Shown in pieces: positions 54,009 to 54,234 of a stretch of 54,234 nt of DNA; position 1 is the first letter of the stretch, and every line of letters begins with the position of its first letter. The notes beneath the pieces were generated by a model that ran no database searches, was not told the origin of the DNA, and saw only the letters and a list, made by a program, of their open reading frames with translations. The stretch is from Myxococcota bacterium (GTDB taxonomy: Bacteria > Myxococcota_A > Bradymonadia > UBA7976 > UBA1532), in NCBI GenBank assembly GCA_023150895.1, contig JAKLJY010000052.1, forward strand, positions 1 to 54,234, given 5' to 3'. A program made the position numbers and the translations under genes.

Positions 54009-54234
54009 CCGTGTCGTGAGGATCGTGGGTTCACCGTTGCGGCGGGCCACGTCCGGCTGCGCCGGACACACACGTGGGCGTAGCACGTGAGGTTGGTAGT
54101 CTGGCCGGCCCCGCGGCCCCGAACCGCAGTATTGATGGGGGTGACCCTCGGAGGGGGTTGGCAAGTGCACGTCGCTGGGCAACAAGCCGGAGTTGCGAGA
54201 ACCAACCTGGACCAAGCGACGTGCAACTTCGGAA
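53983..54234 (+). mobile_element. Left end of a second ISL3-type element, continuing past the window
   Basis: From GGCTCTTCTCGGATATCCGT (53983) to the end of the window the sequence follows the left 250 bases of the element at 44157, at roughly 80 % identity by eye. It includes the stretch GGAGTTGCGAGAACCA and the transposase start GCGACGTGCAACTTCGGAA. It is in the same orientation and has the 92-base end unit only once. The transposase reading frame would start at GTG near 54219 and continue outside. It sits inside a lipoprotein gene. Confidence 0.85.

Overview
The window is very GC-rich chromosomal DNA (about 70 % by eye). It is dominated by secreted or lipid-anchored proteins: at least seven genes open with a signal peptide and lipobox, several followed by long Asp/Ala/Pro linkers. 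Thrombospondin-3 repeats, cytosolic kinases with coiled coils, Uma2 proteins and an eCIS-type protein are also present. This mix suggests a Myxococcota/Polyangia- or Bradymonadales-like (former deltaproteobacterial) bacterium. That assignment is inference; there is no rRNA or marker gene here.

Layout. (1) 1-4280: the end of a CRISPR array with its leader, cas2, a cas4-cas1 fusion and a WYL regulator, all on the minus strand, followed by a truncated Rpn-type transposase/nuclease gene. No interference gene is inside the window. (2) 4382-9542: a fused 2Fe-2S/molybdenum subunit plus FAD/4Fe-4S subunit of a 4-hydroxybenzoyl-CoA-reductase-like enzyme, then a DUF882-type cell-wall peptidase and a PH-domain membrane protein. 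(3) 9562-20922: SelO, a Ser/Thr kinase with coiled coil, a frameshifted HEAT-like repeat protein, a lipase lipoprotein, two Uma2 proteins and a VWA lipoprotein. (4) 21127-27527: an eCIS-core (DUF4157) protein with an extensin-like peptidase end, an ArsR/AHSA1 operon with an operator over its start codon, a relic of a kinase-AAA gene, and an OPT transporter. (5) 27603-43899: fragments of CRTAC1-type (FG-GAP + ASPIC/UnbV) genes meeting head to head, a frameshifted TPR/FG-GAP/ASPIC lipoprotein, a 2,718-residue lipoprotein with 17 alternating beta-sandwich modules fused to a very long pentapeptide-repeat region, a methyl-accepting chemotaxis protein and an M4 metalloprotease with thrombospondin-3 repeats. 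(6) 44033-54234: a decayed ISL3-family insertion sequence with a duplicated left end and a hairpin-rich insert, then an HNH endonuclease, a proline-rich protein, a trypsin-like protease, a VanX-like dipeptidase, a large esterase lipoprotein and a small coupled operon. That operon is cut by the left end of a second, diverged copy of the same IS, which runs off the window.

Functional themes are cell-envelope and extracellular hydrolysis (M4, trypsin-like, lipase, esterase, M15-type peptidases), very large surface lipoproteins, and a CRISPR adaptation cassette. Two long genes each carry one apparent single-base frameshift; whether these are real or sequencing errors cannot be told from the sequence alone. 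The most unusual items are the giant modular lipoprotein (31560-39716), the eCIS-type protein with a peptidoglycan-peptidase-like end (21127-24048), the palindromic operator over the arsR start codon (24468-24485), the hairpin cluster inside the ISL3 transposase (45348-45501), and the small lower-GC operon with a Cys-rich product (53058-54008).
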